Assembly: GCA_040880545.1 (NCBI GenBank)
Contig: JBBDIE010000130.1
Span: forward strand, 1-19,596
Length of the DNA: 19,596 nt
Source of the DNA: M55B112 sp040880545
GTDB lineage: Bacteria; Bacteroidota; Bacteroidia; Bacteroidales; GCA-2748055
Direction: 5' to 3'
The notes beneath the pieces were generated by a model. The model had not been told where the DNA came from and did not search any database. It worked only from the letters and a program-made list of their open reading frames with translations. This document shows, piece after piece, positions 15,427 to 19,596 of the stretch; within the stretch, counting starts at the first letter, position 1, and every line of letters starts with the position of its first letter. The position numbers and the translations under genes were made by a program.

Positions 15427-16287
15427 TTGAAAGAGCAAATCTGCGATATCATTAAACAGGTTGAAGACCGCTGGCTGGATAAGGCGACAAACTTTCTTGT
15501 CGGGCACTTCAATAAGGTCTTTCTGCCGTCGCACGATCATACCCACCATGTGCGTACATGGAAAATTGCACGATCAATGATCACCGAGATTGCGGAATAC
15601 AATCATACCATTGATGATCACCTGGTGGAAGCGGTACTACTGGCAACCTTGTTCCATGATACAGGCATGACGGTCACCCGGGATCCACAGCATGGGGAGG
15701 CCGGTAAGTATATTTACAGCAAATTCCTTGAGGGCTATCCGGAGCTTACGCCATCATTGAACCACGATATTCTGAGGGCCATCGAAAATCACGACCTAAA
15801 GGAAAAATTTGTATACCTGCCCTTTACCCTCGATGAACCACCCAACGTCCTGACCATTACAAGTATTGCAGATGACAGGGATGCATTGGGGACCATTGGC
15901 ATATACAGGTATACGGAAATCTACCTGCACAGGGAAATTCCGCATAAATCCCTGGGAATTCAGGTGATGCAGAATGTGGCCACCCGATTCAATAACTTTA
16001 TTAAGGTATCCTATTTTTTCCCGGCTCTGGTTAAATCCGCAACAATGCCTTACCGGGAAATCATCGCGTTTTTCGACCTGTATAACCAGCAGATCATCAC
16101 GGAACCTGAACCTGAAACGACGTTTATGGGACATATCGGGGTAGTTAATTATATCAGGAAGCTCAGTGTGGATGGAATTACACGGCCGGAAGATTTTCCT
16201 GCAGCTATGAAGACTGAAAGGGCCGGAAAAATAATCAACGACTATTTTAAACAACTGAAATCTGATCTTGATGCGACCAATGCGTAA
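15427..16287 (+). CDS. HD-domain phosphohydrolase, apparent TTG start
   Basis: About 286 residues with an HD-superfamily metal site: HDHTHHVRTW (36-45, ligand probably His41), LFHD (75-78), the QHGEAG helix start (88-93), ENHD (120-123) and ADDRDALG (148-155). Such proteins hydrolyse phosphate esters, often of nucleotides or cyclic nucleotides, but nothing visible identifies the substrate. The C-terminal 100 residues do not match a domain I recognise. No ATG opens this frame before residue 51: the first possible start after the in-frame pyk stop is TTG at 15427. An ATG at 15422 is out of frame and meets TGA after one codon, so either TTG is used or one T is missing from the sequence. It lies between pyk and a secreted carboxypeptidase whose start it overlaps. 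Confidence 0.8.
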   Translation: MKEQICDIIKQVEDRWLDKATNFLVGHFNKVFLPSHDHTHHVRTWKIARSMITEIAEYNHTIDDHLVEAVLLATLFHDTGMTVTRDPQHGEAGKYIYSKFLEGYPELTPSLNHDILRAIENHDLKEKFVYLPFTLDEPPNVLTITSIADDRDALGTIGIYRYTEIYLHREIPHKSLGIQVMQNVATRFNNFIKVSYFFPALVKSATMPYREIIAFFDLYNQQIITEPEPETTFMGHIGVVNYIRKLSVDGITRPEDFPAAMKTERAGKIINDYFKQLKSDLDATNA

Positions 16288-18019
16288 TTTAATGGCAGTA
16301 ACCCTCATGCTGCTAATCCACAGCAACACCCCTTCCCAGGTAAAATTAGCTTATAACGAAAATAAGACGCCCCAGTGGCACGAAATAATCGACATGTACA
16401 AAGAGCTGGATCAATCCTATAAGCATGCCAGACTTACGGTTATCGGCGAGACTGATGCGGGCAAACCACTGCACCTGTTTATTATCTCCGGCAACGGTAG
16501 CTTTACCCCGGAACGGGCCCATGATGCGGATCAGCGGATCATTTTAATAAACAACGGCATTCATCCGGGTGAGTCAAATGGAATTGATGCCAGCTTAGAA
16601 TTTGCAGCAGAGCTCCTCGCAGGCAAAAATGAACTGGATGCATTCATGGAGCAAACAGTGATCCTGATCATCCCGGTTTTCAATGTAGGCGGAACGCTGA
16701 ACAGGAGCCCATATCACAGGGCAAATCAGAACGGGCCGGAAGAACACGGGTTCAGGGGCAATGCCCGGAATCTGGATCTGAACAGGGACTTTGTAAAGAT
16801 GGATTCAAGGAACGCCCGCTCCCTGGTTCAGACAATACACGCTTGGGATCCCCATATTTTTATCGATACCCACAGCACAAACGGCGCCGATTATCCATAC
16901 ACTATAACTATCATTCCAAGTCACCCCCAGTCGCTTGTAGAACCCCAGTCCTCATTTATGCAGGATGAAATGATGCCGCATCTATTCAATGCCATGGATA
17001 ATTCACCCTACAAAATGTTTCAGTATGTGAATGAATTCAACAAAAGTCCGGAGTTCGGATTTGAAGGTTTCATTGATTATCCAAGATACCTGGCCGGCTA
17101 TGCAACCACCTTCCAGATCCTCTCGTTCACCATAGAAACGCACATGTTAAAACCCTACCATGAACGGGTGCTTTCCACCAAATACCTGTTGGAAGAATTT
17201 GTGCGTTTTACACACGAACACGGAGATGTAATTACTGAAAATAAATTGGCGGCGATCGGAGCAATACGCCAGCGAAAAGAACATGTGGTGAAATGGAACA
17301 ACGATACCACAATGTTCGATATGCTTACCTTTAACGGCTATCGTGCCAAAACAAGGAAAAGCAGTGTCACCGGCCTCGATATGATCTGGTACGACCAACA
17401 TGACCCCTGGACAACCGAAATTCCATTCTATAATTACTTCACACCCGCCACTGTGATCGAACCGCCCGACTATTATTTAATTCCGGGAACCTGGCACGAG
17501 GTGATTGAAAGGCTGAAATACAGTCATATTGAGATGGAGCAGTTTAAAAATGATACCTCACTGACCGTGGAATCATATACCATTGAAAACTATCAGACCA
17601 CCGCTGGCCCTTATAACGGACATTATTGGCATTATGATACTGAAACCAGCAGGGAACATGTTGAAATCAAATTTTATGCTGGCGATTATATTATTCCTGC
17701 ATCACAGAGGGGCGCCTATTACCTGGCACACACACTTGAACCCCAAGGGTATGACTCCTTCTTCAGCTGGAATTTTTTTGATGAAATACTGGCAAGACAG
17801 GAGTATTTTTCCCCGTACCTGTTTGAGGAAAATGCTGAACAACTACTGGAAACCGACCTGGAACTGAGAGCCATGTTCAATGAGAAGAAAAAGAATGACC
17901 CTTCCTTCGCATCAAATGGGTATTCCCAGTTACGATGGATTTACGAGCGGTCGCCATGGTCGGAGCCAACCTACCTGAGGTACCCGGTATACAGATTTAC
18001 GGGAAAGATCAGTTACTGA
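16280..18019 (+). CDS. Secreted M14-family zinc carboxypeptidase-like protein
   Basis: About 579 residues. The N-terminus MRNLMAVTLMLLIHSNTPSQ is a signal peptide, so the enzyme acts in the periplasm or outside. The M14 zinc site is visible: His95 and Glu98 in GIHPGES, and His198 in FIDTHST. NARNLDLNRDF (161-171) holds the conserved substrate-binding Asn/Arg region and Glu286 in TIETHML is the likely catalytic glutamate. Residues after about 320 form a C-terminal region of unknown fold. The substrate is probably peptides, but some M14 relatives act on cell-wall peptides, and I cannot tell which applies. ATG codons at 16271, 16280 and 16292 are all possible; 16280 gives a typical signal peptide and overlaps the HD gene by 8 bases. 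The last 11 bases overlap the convergent TapB-like gene. Confidence 0.9.
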   Translation: MRNLMAVTLMLLIHSNTPSQVKLAYNENKTPQWHEIIDMYKELDQSYKHARLTVIGETDAGKPLHLFIISGNGSFTPERAHDADQRIILINNGIHPGESNGIDASLEFAAELLAGKNELDAFMEQTVILIIPVFNVGGTLNRSPYHRANQNGPEEHGFRGNARNLDLNRDFVKMDSRNARSLVQTIHAWDPHIFIDTHSTNGADYPYTITIIPSHPQSLVEPQSSFMQDEMMPHLFNAMDNSPYKMFQYVNEFNKSPEFGFEGFIDYPRYLAGYATTFQILSFTIETHMLKPYHERVLSTKYLLEEFVRFTHEHGDVITENKLAAIGAIRQRKEHVVKWNNDTTMFDMLTFNGYRAKTRKSSVTGLDMIWYDQHDPWTTEIPFYNYFTPATVIEPPDYYLIPGTWHEVIERLKYSHIEMEQFKNDTSLTVESYTIENYQTTAGPYNGHYWHYDTETSREHVEIKFYAGDYIIPASQRGAYYLAHTLEPQGYDSFFSWNFFDEILARQEYFSPYLFEENAEQLLETDLELRAMFNEKKKNDPSFASNGYSQLRWIYERSPWSEPTYLRYPVYRFTGKISY

Positions 18020-18704
18020 TCTCCTCAACTACGGAATACCCTGTTAACTTTCCTTTCTTATTGAAGGTCTCTGATTTGATCACGCCGTGTTCACTATTGT
18101 AATATTCGGATGCAGATGACTGGATCTTCAGAAAACCGATCTTGGTCAACATATCATACGACAATTTCAGACAATCGAAAGTGCCTGCCGGTGTTTCAAT
18201 TTTTTCCCTGCTATCTACTCTGCGGTTTGACAACGTTGCCTGTACCGTTACCTTTATCGGTGTACCCGTATTTACAGTCACGGTAACTGTCCCATTATTC
18301 AGTTCATCACCGGGTGAAGCATTGCGCGGAATGGACAGGTCGTCTGCTTCAATATCGATCTCCATATTTTCGTAAGCAGCCAGCGTAGCGGGATCAATAA
18401 ATTTCCCCATATCAACAATGACATCCCCGTTTACACACCTGATCTCAAATTCGCTTTCAAAGGAGTACTCTTCATAATCGCTGTACTGCTGATGGAACAG
18501 CAGCGAAACCCCGCCTACAATGTTTTTTTTCTCTTTAACAGTTGTAACAGTATTCCCTGTGGGTTTATCCTTTTTATCGTAATGGACCATGGTTGTGGAG
18601 GTGCCTTCCTTATAGTCTTTGTATATCTCACAATCCTGGCCGATTGCCGGTGTGATTGCCCCTGTTAAAACGATGACCAGTGCCGTGGTTAAAATTTTTT
18701 TCAT
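18009..18704 (-). CDS. Secreted TapB/DUF3108-like protein
   Basis: About 231 residues from the ATG at 18704. MKKILTTALVIVLTGAITPAIGQ is a signal peptide with likely signal peptidase I cleavage near residue 22-23. The mature part is beta-rich and fits the TapB/DUF3108-like pattern, with a TPAGTFDCLKLSYDM segment and closing strands around EYYNSEHGVIKSE and GKLTGYSVVEE. The family has no settled biochemical role. A start at 18752 would put 16 polar residues before the signal peptide and is less likely. The stop region overlaps the carboxypeptidase gene by 11 bases on the opposite strand. The gene is divergent from the S37-type peptidase, with 134 bases between the starts. A weak -7 box, TAAATTTA, lies at 18726-18733. 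Confidence 0.78.
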   Translation of the reverse strand: MKKILTTALVIVLTGAITPAIGQDCEIYKDYKEGTSTTMVHYDKKDKPTGNTVTTVKEKKNIVGGVSLLFHQQYSDYEEYSFESEFEIRCVNGDVIVDMGKFIDPATLAAYENMEIDIEADDLSIPRNASPGDELNNGTVTVTVNTGTPIKVTVQATLSNRRVDSREKIETPAGTFDCLKLSYDMLTKIGFLKIQSSASEYYNSEHGVIKSETFNKKGKLTGYSVVEEISN

Positions 18705-18798
18705 TGTATTGGTTTTTGATGCAACTAAATTTAATGAATTTTGGTGATACAATCAGGTTACCGGTGATATATCTGTCGGTGAAATGCTTCATTTTGAT

Positions 18799-18806
18799 TA
18801 CATTTG
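18799..18806 (+). promoter_or_regulatory. Candidate -7 box for the S37-type peptidase
   Basis: TACATTTG matches TAnnTTTG exactly and lies 33 bases before the ATG at 18839, giving a leader of roughly 26 bases. No clear -33 TTTG is found at the usual spacing. Confidence 0.45.
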
Positions 18807-18838
18807 CTTTGCATAACATAAATCCCTGTTTATCCTTG

Positions 18839-19596
18839 ATGAATCAATTAAGTAAAAAACCTGTACTACTTCTGATCCTGTTGTTCATACTTTCTGCCAC
18901 AGCAGACGCAACGGAAAGTATTGATGAGTTTCTGAAAAGACTGCCCCTGGAAAATATTAAAATTCTTGAAAGAGAAGCCTTTTACAGTAATATTTACGAG
19001 GTACAATTTGAACAACCACTGGATCATGAAAACCCTGCAGCGGGGTCTTTCACCCAGCGCCTGTACATTTCCCATGTAGACGAATCCCAACCAGTTGTGC
19101 TGGTCACTGAAGGATATTCTGCAGGTTATTACTATACCAGTGAACCTGCATACATGCTGAAATGCAACCAAATCATCGCGGAGCACAGGTATTTTGGAGA
19201 AAGCGTTCCCGATTCAGTGCAATGGCAATACCTGACAACCTACCAGGCAGCCAGCGACCATCACAGGATCATTGCTAATTTCAGGGAATTTTACACCGAT
19301 CAATGGATCACCACAGGAATTAGCAAGGGGGGTCAGTCTGTGATGTTCCACAGTTATTACTACCCTGATGATGTTGATGCCCGAATTCCTTATGTCGCTC
19401 CATTAAATAAAGAGCTGGAAGATACACGGATCTATACATTTCTTGAAAAAGTAGGCCCGAAAGTCTGCAGGCGCCAGATAAAAAAGTTTCAGAAACATTT
19501 ATTGAAAAACCAGGAGGAACTGCTTCCGGAGTTTAAAACTTTTTCGGATAAAAAGAACTATACCTATAACCAGGTTGGGGGAATTGAAAAGGCATT
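18839..19596 (+). CDS. Secreted S37 (PS-10)-type serine peptidase, partial at the right edge
   Basis: The open frame runs from the ATG at 18839 off the end of the window, giving 252 codons with the C-terminus missing. The N-terminus is a signal peptide with a hydrophobic core LLLILLFILSATADA and likely cleavage after residue 24. The mature part resembles the PS-10/S37 tripeptidyl aminopeptidase family: VVLVTEGY (86-93), AEHRYFGESVP (114-124), YQAASDHHRIIANF (135-148), the nucleophile elbow TTGISKGGQS (158-167) with likely catalytic Ser162, and YPDDVDARIPYVAPLN (175-190). The family fold is an alpha/beta hydrolase; the Asp and His of the triad would lie beyond the edge. It is expected to release short peptides from protein N-termini outside the cytoplasm. 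S28 is a related alternative. Confidence 0.87.
   Translation, partial: MNQLSKKPVLLLILLFILSATADATESIDEFLKRLPLENIKILEREAFYSNIYEVQFEQPLDHENPAAGSFTQRLYISHVDESQPVVLVTEGYSAGYYYTSEPAYMLKCNQIIAEHRYFGESVPDSVQWQYLTTYQAASDHHRIIANFREFYTDQWITTGISKGGQSVMFHSYYYPDDVDARIPYVAPLNKELEDTRIYTFLEKVGPKVCRRQIKKFQKHLLKNQEELLPEFKTFSDKKNYTYNQVGGIEKA

Noticed and set aside
15796..16329. 177-codon open frame on the minus strand
   Set aside because: It is antisense to the HD-domain gene and the start of the carboxypeptidase gene; no motif supports it.
1..19596. CRISPR array, tRNA or rRNA, prophage or insertion-sequence content
   Set aside because: I found no regularly spaced repeats, no clover-leaf sequence and no transposase, integrase or phage gene on either strand.

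Overview
This window looks like chromosomal housekeeping DNA from a member of the Bacteroidota. I see no prophage, integron, CRISPR array, insertion sequence or RNA gene. The assignment rests on several signs: matches to the Bacteroidota -7 promoter consensus TAnnTTTG in front of several genes, almost no Shine-Dalgarno sequences, a GWxTD-domain lipoprotein, a cytoplasmic multi-PAS hybrid histidine kinase, and an AGCS transporter of the enlarged type. I cannot resolve genus or order from the sequence.

Layout. (1) Bases 1-299 are non-coding and hold one G-rich motif. An Lrp/AsnC regulator (300-764, +) follows and runs tail-to-tail into a four-gene minus-strand cluster. Read in transcription order this is a DUF1643 protein, a YheS-like ABC-F ATPase, a GWxTD lipoprotein and the SpoU-family rRNA 2'-O-methyltransferase RlmB. 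It is tightly packed, with an ATGA overlap, a 35-bp gap and a TAATG overlap. (2) On the plus strand come a membrane-anchored DUF302 protein and an RlmD-type 23S rRNA m5U methyltransferase with Fe-S cysteines. RlmD converges with a sodium:alanine (AGCS) symporter on the minus strand. Upstream of the symporter, also on the minus strand, is a 783-residue PAS-PAS-PAS-HisKA-HATPase-REC hybrid kinase. (3) A 517-bp divergent intergenic region separates the kinase from a plus-strand pair of related thioredoxins, one cytosolic (CAPC) and one a lipoprotein (CGPC). The pair ends at a strong intrinsic terminator. (4) Endonuclease IV follows, then a compact run of pyruvate kinase, an HD-domain phosphohydrolase with an apparent TTG start, and a secreted M14-type zinc carboxypeptidase. 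(5) A secreted TapB/DUF3108-like protein (minus) converges with the carboxypeptidase. It is divergent from a secreted S37-type serine peptidase that runs off the right edge.

Themes. Several genes act on the ribosome or its RNA (ABC-F, RlmB, RlmD). Two secreted peptidases and an amino-acid symporter fit growth on peptides. Three gene pairs converge with overlapping 3' ends (26, 4 and 11 bp), so those genes have no room for ordinary terminators between them. I found no convincing undescribed multi-gene system. The best leads are the cytosolic/lipoprotein thioredoxin pair, the roughly 100-residue insertion in the symporter, the predicted K+-independent pyruvate kinase, the TTG-or-frameshift start of the HD protein, and the G-rich motif near the left edge.
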